Below, in pieces: positions 1 through 6,615 of a stretch of 32,000 bases of DNA. The position numbers were made by a program, and so were the translations under genes. Source of the DNA: a candidate division TM6 bacterium GW2011_GWE2_36_25 (lineage in GTDB: Bacteria > Babelota > Babeliae > Babelales > UBA12409). The stretch lies in assembly GCA_000991575.1 (NCBI GenBank), contig LBRU01000010.1:1-32000 (forward strand). Reading direction: 5' to 3'. Position 1 is the stretch's first letter; each line of letters starts with the position of its first letter. A model generated the notes under the pieces. The model saw only the letters and a list, made by a program, of their open reading frames with translations, did no database searches and had not been told where the DNA came from.

Positions 1-582
1 AAGCATCTTTACAACTATTACAGCCATCTTCTCGATCATGAACCATTATCGCGCAGCCAAGAAGAACGGTATGTGCGTCGGGTCAATGCTCTTGCACGGA
101 TTTTAAAGGATAATGGTAAAAAAGAAGTGCGCAGATTTAAGCTTACGCATGTTGGCAAGGATGTACTTAAAAAATCGAACATTGAACTCAATAAATTCAT
201 CAAGCTTTGCGGAAATAATGCGCAGATTGAATTGCATGAAGAATGCATTTCACTTGTTGAACAAGCAGCACAACGGGATTACCGCCTAAAACCATTTCCA
301 AATATTTATGAACTTAATCATGCAGCACTGGACTGTGCTAATGTTGCTGTTGATTATAATAAAGCTCACAAACTCGATAAAGCATATAAAGTTGCCGACT
401 TTGCTTGGGCTTTTGCGGATTATGGGTACGCAATAGTGCAGGGAATTGGCGATGGCATTATAAATGTAACAGATCAAATTATTCACCCAATTAAAACTTC
501 CAAAGAGATTGTTGAAAGTGCGATATTGATTCTTGGCCTGAGCGCGCAGAAGAAAGAAGCGAAAAGATTTGTGAACAGATAA
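1..582 (+). CDS. 5'-truncated, frameshifted large-protein fragment (possible polymorphic-toxin N-terminal part)
   Basis: The reading frame is open from base 1, so the gene starts left of the window; the GTG at 73 is probably not a real start. The visible ~193 residues are mostly charged helix, with a run near residues 140-165 (DYGYAIVQGIGDGIINVTDQ). No known domain is recognised. The last residues before the stop at 582 look out of frame: in frame 3 the text from about 537 reads PERAEERSEKICEQITDLYN and runs without a stop into the next ORF. I infer that this and 612..1232 were one gene broken by a one-base loss (or two-base gain) near 530-545. A short variable C-terminus followed by a small gene fits polymorphic-toxin organisation, but the family is not proven. 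Confidence 0.6.
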   Translation, partial: KHLYNYYSHLLDHEPLSRSQEERYVRRVNALARILKDNGKKEVRRFKLTHVGKDVLKKSNIELNKFIKLCGNNAQIELHEECISLVEQAAQRDYRLKPFPNIYELNHAALDCANVAVDYNKAHKLDKAYKVADFAWAFADYGYAIVQGIGDGIINVTDQIIHPIKTSKEIVESAILILGLSAQKKEAKRFVNR

Positions 583-611
583 CTGATCTTTACAATGCAG
601 TTAAAAAGAAA

Positions 612-1232
612 TTGGATGAAACATCTGGAAGAGATCGTGTTCGCGCTGCATCACAATTTGCAACTGAGTGGTACCTCCCCACCAAATGTTTAAAAATTGT
701 TCTGCCAATTTGCAGTCGAGGTGTTACGCAGGCTAAAAATTTGGCAAAACAAGCACCTGAATTTGCGCGCAACTCTTTTGCTAAACTACCACTCGCCGCT
801 GTTGCCGGCCCTGATGCGCATATTTGTAATGAAGCACCAAAGCGCTTCTTTGCCAAGATGGAAAATGCTGGTCAGAAAATTAGTAATAAAACGCAAAAAA
901 TCTGCCCAATGCCAAGTTCTCGAGAAAAAATTCTTCCTAAAATGAAAAGTTATGAACAAGCGAGAAACAAGGCTTTAGAAATAATTGGTGATGTCGATAG
1001 CTCAACAGGCAAACCACATATTGGTAAATTTGGGGTTTGCAGAAACAAGATAAATGGCAGAGAATGGGGTAATGGGAGGGTAGTTATGTATTTGGATTAT
1101 GATCCAATTAAAGGTGCACATCTTAATGTTAAAGATTATCGAATAGGTAAGGGAATTTGCGGGAAAACCGTAGCTATTCCATTTGAAGGAACAGAACGTT
1201 CCATAGAATTATTGTTAAAGCATTTGCAATAG
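612..1232 (+). CDS. C-terminal fragment of the frameshifted gene; candidate toxin domain
   Basis: The nominal start is TTG at 612, but the frame is open from 516 and continues the upstream gene, so this is more likely the 3' part of one broken gene than an independent gene. The last ~80 residues form a compact polar domain with the motifs GKPHIGKFGVC, INGREWGNGRVVMYLDYD and AIPFEGTERSIELLLKHL. Size, terminal position and a separate small gene 7 nt downstream are typical of polymorphic-toxin or contact-inhibition effector domains. I cannot name its nuclease or other class. The conserved-looking His, Arg, Asp and Tyr would be candidate active-site residues. If the frameshift is real, the full-length effector is not made. 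Confidence 0.55.
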   Translation: MDETSGRDRVRAASQFATEWYLPTKCLKIVLPICSRGVTQAKNLAKQAPEFARNSFAKLPLAAVAGPDAHICNEAPKRFFAKMENAGQKISNKTQKICPMPSSREKILPKMKSYEQARNKALEIIGDVDSSTGKPHIGKFGVCRNKINGREWGNGRVVMYLDYDPIKGAHLNVKDYRIGKGICGKTVAIPFEGTERSIELLLKHLQ

Positions 1233-1239
1233 GGAAAAT

Positions 1240-1656
1240 ATGTCCAATGTTTTATTTGATGAATGTGTCAAAATACTAAAAGCAAAAATTTTACCTAAAT
1301 TTGAATCTGAAAAAATGTATGACTTATTTATTCAACTATATCCAATGACAAAATGGGGAAAAATTGATTGGGGTAAAATAGATAAGAAGATTGAAGTTGG
1401 TTTTGACCCTGAAAATATTATTATTTCTTTGAAAAATCTTTTGGGAAACTCTTTTGATAAATCAGTTTATATAGAATGGGACGATGCACAATTGGCAGTT
1501 ATTCAAACAAATTTAGATATTATTATAAAACATTTTGATGATGTAACTTGCGTAGCGTTTGAAAAATTCATTTTCAATCCAGATATTGCTTATATAATAG
1601 AAATTTTGCCCAGCGATAAAATCACAGTGGGTGTTATTCCACAGGTACATGCTTAA
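1240..1656 (+). CDS. Putative immunity protein (small acidic protein after toxin-like ORF), apparently frameshifted at its end
   Basis: A 138-residue acidic protein with no signal peptide starts 7 nt after the toxin-like ORF; AGGGAAA precedes the ATG. It is rich in beta/alpha pattern (VYIEWDDAQLAVIQ, TNLDIIIKHFDDV) and resembles cytoplasmic immunity proteins in size and placement; this is inference from context. Just past the nominal end, frame 2 from 1649 encodes a 27-residue tail (MLNHNDKEIKLPQFKTSFII then TEAFEGF) ending at 1732. That tail reads as a natural continuation of the KITVGVIP strand. A one-base insertion (or two-base loss) near 1635-1650 would therefore explain a truncated product. 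Alternatively the tail is a separate tiny ORF, which I find less likely. Confidence 0.5.
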   Translation: MSNVLFDECVKILKAKILPKFESEKMYDLFIQLYPMTKWGKIDWGKIDKKIEVGFDPENIIISLKNLLGNSFDKSVYIEWDDAQLAVIQTNLDIIIKHFDDVTCVAFEKFIFNPDIAYIIEILPSDKITVGVIPQVHA

Positions 1657-1734
1657 TCATAATGATAAAGAAATAAAACTTCCGCAGTTTAAAACAAGTT
1701 TTATAATAACAGAGGCATTTGAGGGTTTTTAATT

Positions 1735-2037
1735 ATGTCATTACGTTCTAAATCTATTCAGGAAATTGGAAGTTCTGATGATGGCTTTCGTATTTGCATC
1801 ATGCGCAAGCCAAAAATGGATGCTTCTTGGGATATATGGATGCCAGTCTTGGCCCCTCCTTTGCCATTATTTGAGTCTTATAAAAAGGGAGAAGTTGATT
1901 GGTCGGGTTATGTTGAATGGTTTAGACGTGATGTTATTATAGCTCAGAGTGATTATATACGCCTTCTGGCTGATATGGCAAAAAATAATATTGTGAGACA
2001 AAAAAGAAGACCGACTTTTACATCGGTCCCTAAGTAA
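1735..2037 (+). pseudogene. DUF488-family protein, 3'-truncated
   Basis: The 100-residue product matches the first two thirds of the short DUF488 family: SSDDGFRICIMRK, WDIWMPVLAPPLPLFESYKK, then DWSGYVEWFRRDVI and IRLLADMAKNNIV. Family members normally continue with a TLLCWE...CHR segment carrying the conserved Cys-His. Here the text changes after NNIV to RQKRRPTFTSVPK and stops. No other frame restores the missing end, so this looks like a deletion, not a simple frameshift. The aberrant tail is encoded by an inverted repeat. The function of DUF488 is not established; an intact product is unlikely. Confidence 0.6.
2009..2028 (-). terminator. Hairpin at truncated end of DUF488 gene, minus-strand polarity
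   Basis: GACCGA (2009-2014) pairs with TCGGTC (2023-2028) around an 8-nt loop. Read on the minus strand it is followed by CTTCTTTTTT, the layout of an intrinsic terminator. On the plus strand no T-tract follows. It lies inside the last codons of the DUF488 remnant and may mark the junction of the deletion. Confidence 0.45.
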
Positions 2038-2267
2038 TAGTCTGATCACCTTCTAACCACAGTAATCACACAGATCACAGCTTGTGAAAATGTCATTACT
2101 ACCACTCAACTTTATGATAACAAATGCACAAATCAAAATGCAAGATTTTTAAATATTTTTTTAAAATATTTTCAACATGTACATTGAGAGCCTTTTTTCA
2201 AGCTAAAATTATTTTAAAATAAGTATAAATTTGTCATTTACTCAATTAAAACTTCATGAATCCCTTA

Positions 2268-2386
2268 CAAAAAAACGCCAGTCGCGGTCGACTGGCGTTT
2301 GTACCCGATAGATTCGGGCCTAAGTAGTGGTTAGATGGTAATTTAAATTTTTTCGTACCAAGTAATTCATAAACATACCGTGCCAT
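2268..2386 (-). ncRNA. Candidate small RNA, ~119 nt, own promoter and terminator
   Basis: The 474-bp stretch between 2038 and 2511 has no plausible plus-strand protein gene. On the minus strand a consensus-grade promoter (2393-2420) predicts transcription from about 2386. Transcription would end at a very strong terminator: an 11-bp stem, AACGCCAGTCG (2274-2284) with CGACTGGCGTT (2289-2299), a 4-nt loop, then seven U. Just upstream in the transcript lies a second hairpin (CCCGA 2304-2308 with TCGGG 2314-2318). The RNA contains an 18-codon ATG...TAG frame (MFMNYLVRKNLNYHLTTT) without a good ribosome site, so a non-coding role is more likely. No match to tmRNA, SRP RNA, RNase P RNA or tRNA is recognised. 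Confidence 0.6.
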
Positions 2387-2392
2387 ATAACA

Positions 2393-2420
2393 ATAATACC
2401 AAATAGGAAAAAAATGTCAA
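2393..2420 (-). promoter_or_regulatory. Sigma70-type promoter of the small RNA
   Basis: On the minus strand TTGACA (2420-2415) is followed by a 16-nt T-tract spacer and TATTAT (2398-2393). Spacer and -10 are very like the minus-strand promoter at 16357-16384 (TTGACT, T-rich spacer ending in TTTTGG, TATTAT). Confidence 0.7.
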
Positions 2421-2436
2421 ATTTTAATAAAAACTA

Positions 2437-2466
2437 TTGCAATTTGCCTGCGCATAATTCTATGAT
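2437..2466 (+). promoter_or_regulatory. Probable promoter of the Cys-rich secreted protein gene
   Basis: TTGCAA (2437-2442), an 18-nt spacer and TATGAT (2461-2466) lie 46 nt before the ATG at 2512. A second possible -10, TATAAT, is at 2482-2487 without a good -35. The arrangement is divergent from the small-RNA promoter. Confidence 0.45.
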
Positions 2467-2511
2467 ATTAATGATAGAAACTATAATTAACCTTTAAAAA
2501 AGGAGATTTAA

Positions 2512-2730
2512 ATGAAGAAAATACTCACCCTACTTTTAACCGCATTAGTGAGCAATATATCCGCATTCCATTACAATGGCTGCATAAAGCTTAGTGGTAC
2601 TTCTTACAAATGCAAGGGGGGTAATGGGGAATTTATCAATGTCCAAACCCCATCATATACTTGTGAGTCAGAAACAGGAGGTACCTATTCGTGCCACAAT
2701 GAAACGGTTGGTTCACATCGTCTTTGGTAA
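2512..2730 (+). CDS. Small cysteine-rich secreted protein
   Basis: The 72-residue product begins with a short signal peptide (MKKILTLLLTALVSNISA), probably cleaved before FHYNGC. The mature part of ~54 residues is Gly/Ser/Thr-rich with four cysteines spaced as two close pairs (CIKLSGTSYKC and CESETGGTYSC), suggesting two disulfides in an oxidising compartment. An AGGAG ribosome site lies 7 nt before ATG. It is monocistronic, between a divergent small RNA and a convergent operon of secreted proteins. No family is recognised. The signal peptide, ribosome site and paired cysteines make it a credible gene despite its length. Confidence 0.75.
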   Translation: MKKILTLLLTALVSNISAFHYNGCIKLSGTSYKCKGGNGEFINVQTPSYTCESETGGTYSCHNETVGSHRLW

Positions 2731-2735
2731 ATAAA

Positions 2736-2803
2736 AGAAAGAAGGGAGCTTGAGCTCTCTTCTTTCTCTGTGCGCCAGGCACGGCGCACAAAGAAAGAGA
2801 GCT
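2736..2803. terminator. Overlapping alternative hairpins between convergent genes
   Basis: Three related arms lie in a row: AGAAAGAAGGGAGCT (2736-2750), AGCTCTCTTCTTTCT (2753-2767, extending through TGTGCGCC to 2776) and GGCGCACAAAGAAAGAGAGCT (2783-2803). The middle arm can pair with either neighbour, giving two mutually exclusive stems. It lies between the stop at 2730 (plus) and the stop at 2826 (minus) and probably terminates both transcripts. Read on the minus strand, T-rich sequence follows. Confidence 0.6.
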
Positions 2804-2825
2804 AATTAATAGCCCTCTTAACTAA

Positions 2826-3374
2826 CTAACTATCAATTACTTTATGATTAGCTTTTTGAAACATGTTGTAGCATGTTTTAGCCATTATACCTATACTTGT
2901 AATAGCTAAGCCATTCGTAGCCGCATCAGTATGCTCTGAATCCAATGTATAAACTACCGAGGCTCCTAGGGCAATTAAAAACCCCAAACCAAGTTTAGCC
3001 CAATCTGAATGTTTGGGTAATAAATCGGTCCAATACATTCCTTTTTCACAGCCAATATATGAAGCTGCGGAATAGTTATCAGGTGTCATTGATAAATAGC
3101 CATAAGCAACTGCTTCACCCACTGTATCCACAGATAAAAGTGTGTCAACAAGTTTAGGTGGTACTTTTTTAACTCGACCATTAAAACCTGTTCGTAAACC
3201 TTCAAGTTTACGTATAAACCACCACGAAGATTCTTTTGACCGTTCCGAGGAACTTTCTACTTTACCTTCCTCCATTAATTCTACATTTTCTTTAGCCTCT
3301 GGCCCTTCAGAAAAGAGGGGAGCTGTAAAAGTTAGAAAGAATGAGGCTAAAAGCAATTTTTTTGAATTATTCAT
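2826..3374 (-). CDS. Secreted hypothetical protein, third gene of a three-gene operon
   Basis: The 182-residue product has a signal peptide (KKLLLASFFLTFTAPLFS), then an acidic Glu/Ser-rich linker (residues ~23-50). A C-terminal half follows with two possible membrane-spanning or amphipathic helices (LGLGFLIALGASVVYTL and LAITSIGIMAKTCYNMF). No known domain is recognised. The gene starts 2 nt after the stop of the gene before it, and its GGAG ribosome site is inside that gene's last codons, so the two are translationally coupled. The transcript ends at the hairpins at 2736-2803. Likely periplasmic or surface-associated; function unknown. Confidence 0.8.
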   Translation of the reverse strand: MNNSKKLLLASFFLTFTAPLFSEGPEAKENVELMEEGKVESSSERSKESSWWFIRKLEGLRTGFNGRVKKVPPKLVDTLLSVDTVGEAVAYGYLSMTPDNYSAASYIGCEKGMYWTDLLPKHSDWAKLGLGFLIALGASVVYTLDSEHTDAATNGLAITSIGIMAKTCYNMFQKANHKVIDS

Positions 3375-3376
3375 GA

Positions 3377-4069
3377 TTACTCCATTTCTCTTTCTGCCGC
3401 TTGTTTCTTTTCTGCCGATTCAATTCTTTCAGAGGCAACGCCAAAGTCATGGTGAGCTGCACTACCAATAAAGGTACCTATTGCCCAGTACATGTTTGTT
3501 GCAAATTCACGAGCCCATTCACCTGGCTTTGAAGCAAGATAAAGGGCGGTATTCAAACCTGCTAATAAAGTAGCTGGTATACCCTTTTCATAAAATTTAC
3601 GATGTGAAACGAAATCTGCACCCATCTTAGCTAAAATTGAGGAAAAAACGTGCATAGCATCATTTTTTGATTCTTCTGCATAAAATGATAATCCTGCAAC
3701 CAACCCTGTTTCGAAGGTTAAAAGAGCGATTTCTTTAAATGCTCGGCTTCTAACTAAAGCTAAAGCACCTTCTTTTGTACAAGTACCACAGGCCGCTATT
3801 TTTCTCGCAACCTTTTTAAGAAATCCCTCATCCTGAAGCAATGCACGAGCAACTTCTTGCCCTACTTCATCAGCCAATAAGGGCGCATCTGAGGCTACTG
3901 ATATTTCTGACTCTGCAGGTGAAGATTTAGTTGAAGAGCCATTTCCCATAGGAATCATTTCAAATTCACTTTTCCCTAACAACGGTGTATTCATCCCTTT
4001 GATTGAAACGATACTTAACAATAAAAACACTGGTAAAAACACCTTACTCATTGAATTTAACGTTTTCAT
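3377..4069 (-). CDS. Secreted hypothetical protein, second gene of the operon
   Basis: The start is taken at the ATG at 4069, because a GGAG lies 6-9 nt before it. The upstream in-frame ATG at 4081 would place that GGAG inside the coding sequence. The 230-residue product begins with a signal peptide (LNSMSKVFLPVFLLLSIVSI). A Ser-rich linker follows, then a helical segment with a CGTC pair and several Ala/Gly-rich helices (ALLTFETGLVAGLSFYA, ATLLAGLNTALYLAS, YWAIGTFIGSAAHHDFG). The C-terminus is highly charged. The glycine-patterned hairpin helices resemble those of other small secreted proteins in this window. No known family; likely membrane- or envelope-associated. Confidence 0.8.
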   Translation of the reverse strand: MKTLNSMSKVFLPVFLLLSIVSIKGMNTPLLGKSEFEMIPMGNGSSTKSSPAESEISVASDAPLLADEVGQEVARALLQDEGFLKKVARKIAACGTCTKEGALALVRSRAFKEIALLTFETGLVAGLSFYAEESKNDAMHVFSSILAKMGADFVSHRKFYEKGIPATLLAGLNTALYLASKPGEWAREFATNMYWAIGTFIGSAAHHDFGVASERIESAEKKQAAEREME

Positions 4070-4093
4070 ATTAATCTCCATAACGTTATTTTA

Positions 4094-4381
4094 TTACACT
4101 AAATCCATATCTATTTTCGCTGAAACAGGACGATCAAGCTCTTCCATAAGTTGTTTGATACATCCGATACAACGCAAAAGCTTTTCGTAAATAATTTCTT
4201 GTTTGACCTGATCTTTAACCATAGAAAGGGCCATTTTAAGATCTAAATATTGTTTATACCGTAAAGCGAACTCTTTTTTAATATCGGCAGCCATACCACC
4301 AGGATTTGCAAGACCTTGGCCTACAGCCGACAAAAGGAATATTGGCAAAAAAAACTTACCAAATATATTTAATGATTTCAT
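4094..4381 (-). CDS. Small secreted helical protein, first gene of the operon
   Basis: The 95-residue product has a signal peptide (FGKFFLPIFLLSAVGQGLA) with probable cleavage before NPGG. The mature part of ~70 residues is almost wholly helical and contains a CIGC pair (LLRCIGCIKQLMEEL). A GGAGG ribosome site precedes the ATG, and a consensus promoter lies at 4423-4450. The leader resembles that of the next gene (KSLNIFGKFFLPIFLL against KTLNSMSKVFLPVFLL), suggesting duplication or shared origin. The next gene follows after 24 nt. Function unknown. Confidence 0.8.
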   Translation of the reverse strand: MKSLNIFGKFFLPIFLLSAVGQGLANPGGMAADIKKEFALRYKQYLDLKMALSMVKDQVKQEIIYEKLLRCIGCIKQLMEELDRPVSAKIDMDLV

Positions 4382-4422
4382 TTTCTAACCTCCATTAAAA
4401 ACCATTAATTTCTAACAGTATT

Positions 4423-4450
4423 ATTATACATTTTTTATACTATTTGTCAA
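4423..4450 (-). promoter_or_regulatory. Consensus promoter for the three-gene secreted-protein operon
   Basis: On the minus strand TTGACA (4450-4445), a 16-nt spacer and TATAAT (4428-4423), both hexamers perfect, lie about 40 nt before the ATG at 4381. The rest of the 4382-4669 gap holds only the upstream region of the porin gene. A weak TTGTTC-17-TAGAAC is the best plus-strand candidate there. Confidence 0.75.
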
Positions 4451-4669
4451 ATTTTTTATACAGCTTTTTTAAATCGATAAAACTCATTTGAGTTTGTTGT
4501 TATTTGGGCCATAGAAGAGCGACCAATTGTTCAAGTAGAAATCCACGATTTGATCTTTAATTTAAATCTTCTTTAATAAAATTAATTCTTTCAAAAATGA
4601 CTAAAATTTGTTCCTTTTTCATATTCATGCTAGAACGTATCTATCAGCACTTTAAAAAAGGAGCGCTGC

Positions 4670-5926
4670 ATGAAAAAGAGACTACTTATTAGGTGTCTTC
4701 TATTTTTTTTACCATTAACTATTAAAGCAGAACCAAGCGTAAAAGTGAGTGGTTTTGTGCAGATGGATACCGCTTATGATACACGCCAAGGAGTAACAGG
4801 CACGGAAAGCTCATGTTATCTCTACCCCAAAGATGTTGAGTGTGATGACCAATGCTGCGACATCAATGCACGTGGTCGATTCTCAATAACACCAGCATTC
4901 ACCCGCTTGCGTGTTACCGCCGATGGCGCACAAATTAATAATATGCACCTCTCAAGCTTCGTAGAATTCGATTTTTTCGCCAATTGCAATAACTTTTACG
5001 GTCTAACGCGCTTGCGTCATGCTTATTTAAAAGTGCACGAGAAAAAAAAATCATTAATTGTCGGTCAAACCTGGCACCCCATTTACCCTTTGCGCTGTCG
5101 AGCTGACACGGTCAACCCTGCAATCGGCGCACCAATTGAAACGTACGCACGATATCCACAAGTACAACTTGATTACGGAAAGGGTGATTTCGGTTTAAAA
5201 TTAGCCGCGTATTCGCAATACCAATTTGCTAACACCGGCCCGGATGGATCAACTGCCCAATACATGCAAAATAGCATGACGCCTGGTCTTTTCGGCGCAG
5301 TTGAAATAAGAAAGAAAAATTTCTTTGCAGGAGCAGGAGCAAATATGCAACGCCTTCTTCCTGCACTTTCAACAACAACGACAACAACAACGGTAGCCAC
5401 AAAAACATACGCTTCTGACGCTGGCCTTACCAGTTTTATTGGCACATTATACTGCTCAATTAAAATCAAAGATCTCATCTTCAAAACAAAAATTGCCGCG
5501 GGACAAAATGGTTACCAATTTCAAACACTCGGCGGTTATGCGGTTGGTTGCTTAGATCTCGAAACGGGAAGGCGCAATTTCAAAAACATTAATTTTGCTT
5601 CCTGGTGGGGCGAAATCATCTATCAAAAACATGAAAAAATGGAACCGGGAATCTTTTTTGGGGTCACACGTAATCTCGGAACGCACAATGCAAACATCTA
5701 TTTAGATGATAATGGCGACCCCATTTTTTATGGAGAGGATGCAAAACTTCATCAGATTATTCATATTATGCCGCGCATAAAAACGAGTTTTAACCACGTG
5801 CACATCGGTGTCGAAGCCGATTACTCAAAAGCATGGTTTGGCAAAATGAATCACCAGGGAAAACAGTTGTGCACACATACCACCTCTAATATGCATATGT
5901 TGGTGGCGGTATGGTACACATTCTGA
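4670..5926 (+). CDS. Outer-membrane beta-barrel (porin-like) protein
   Basis: The 418-residue product starts with a signal peptide (KKRLLIRCLLFFLPLTIKA) and continues with alternating aromatic/hydrophobic strands starting SVKVSGFVQMDTAYDT. It ends MLVAVWYTF: the C-terminal Phe and alternating pattern are the usual outer-membrane insertion signal. Strands such as HAYLKVHEKKKSLIVGQTWH and GDFGLKLAAYSQYQF fit a DcaP/porin-type barrel of 14-18 strands. Cys pairs near residues 47-65 may make a loop disulfide. A run of seven Thr (about residues 235-241) lies in a predicted loop and is encoded by ACA/ACG repeats. An AGGAG site precedes the ATG. Substrate unknown; it implies a diderm envelope. Confidence 0.85.
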   Translation: MKKRLLIRCLLFFLPLTIKAEPSVKVSGFVQMDTAYDTRQGVTGTESSCYLYPKDVECDDQCCDINARGRFSITPAFTRLRVTADGAQINNMHLSSFVEFDFFANCNNFYGLTRLRHAYLKVHEKKKSLIVGQTWHPIYPLRCRADTVNPAIGAPIETYARYPQVQLDYGKGDFGLKLAAYSQYQFANTGPDGSTAQYMQNSMTPGLFGAVEIRKKNFFAGAGANMQRLLPALSTTTTTTTVATKTYASDAGLTSFIGTLYCSIKIKDLIFKTKIAAGQNGYQFQTLGGYAVGCLDLETGRRNFKNINFASWWGEIIYQKHEKMEPGIFFGVTRNLGTHNANIYLDDNGDPIFYGEDAKLHQIIHIMPRIKTSFNHVHIGVEADYSKAWFGKMNHQGKQLCTHTTSNMHMLVAVWYTF

Positions 5927-5982
5927 TGAGCCTTTACCCATGTAAAATTATGAGACTAAAAAAGTAAAAGGGAGAACTTCTC

Positions 5983-6615
5983 ATGTTTAAAAATCGAATT
6001 GATGCAGCTAATCAACTGGCAGAAAAAATTGAACATCTTAAAAAACTTCCACAACTTGTTGTCCTGGCCGTTCCTCGTGGTGGTTTACCCATTGGTGCCA
6101 TACTTGCTCAAATATTACATGCACCACTCGACATTATTTTAACTAAAAAAATCGGCGCACCATTCAATCCTGAGTTCGCTATTGGGGCCGTTACCCCTGA
6201 ATCATATTTCATTAACGTTCAATATGATAATCCGGCTTATGCAGAATATATCGAACAGCAAGTGCCTCTTATTCAAACGCTTCTCAAAGAACGCGCCAAA
6301 AAATATCGCGCTGGCAAAGAACCAATCTCCATTACCGGCAAAAATGTTATTATTGCTGATGATGGTGTCGCAACAGGGCGCACACTTTTGGCCGCCGTTA
6401 AAGCTCTTAAAAAAGATAAACCGCGAACGATTGTCATTGCAACCCCTGTAATTACACCAGAAGTAAAAAAAATACTCGAAGAAGAAGTCGAGGAGGTAAT
6501 AAGTGTCATTACCCCCGAATATTTGGGTGCAATTGGTGAATTTTACGAAGATTTTTCACAAGTTGATGATGAAGCTGCAATAAAAATTTTACAAGAAAGC
6601 AGGCCCCTTGCATGA
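5983..6615 (+). CDS. Phosphoribosyltransferase family protein (COG1926-like)
   Basis: The 210-residue cytosolic protein has the PRPP-binding signature VIIADDGVATGRT (about residues 121-133) and the upstream AVPRGGLPIGAILAQIL and LTKKIGAPFNPEFAIGAV segments. These are typical of the predicted phosphoribosyltransferases that precede unknown or hydrolase genes in many bacteria. Such enzymes transfer the phosphoribosyl group of PRPP to a base or other acceptor; the acceptor cannot be read from the sequence. The ribosome site GGGAGAA sits in a short palindrome (GAGAACTTCTC) just before the ATG. The stop overlaps the start of the PRPP synthetase-like gene by 4 nt (ATGA), so enzyme and PRPP supplier are coupled. 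Confidence 0.85.
   Translation: MFKNRIDAANQLAEKIEHLKKLPQLVVLAVPRGGLPIGAILAQILHAPLDIILTKKIGAPFNPEFAIGAVTPESYFINVQYDNPAYAEYIEQQVPLIQTLLKERAKKYRAGKEPISITGKNVIIADDGVATGRTLLAAVKALKKDKPRTIVIATPVITPEVKKILEEEVEEVISVITPEYLGAIGEFYEDFSQVDDEAAIKILQESRPLA

Noticed and set aside
590-945. Overlapping frames on both strands inside the toxin-like fragment
   Set aside because: They are shadows of the 612..1232 frame, without ribosome sites or domain content.
2038-2511. tRNA gene in the gene-free stretch
   Set aside because: No cloverleaf with a TTCGA-type T-loop and paired acceptor ends could be found; the strong elements are a promoter and a terminator on the minus strand.
5173-5484. 103-codon antisense frame within the porin gene
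   Set aside because: Its valine run is the reverse reading of the Thr triplet repeat; no ribosome site, and the sense frame has all barrel features.
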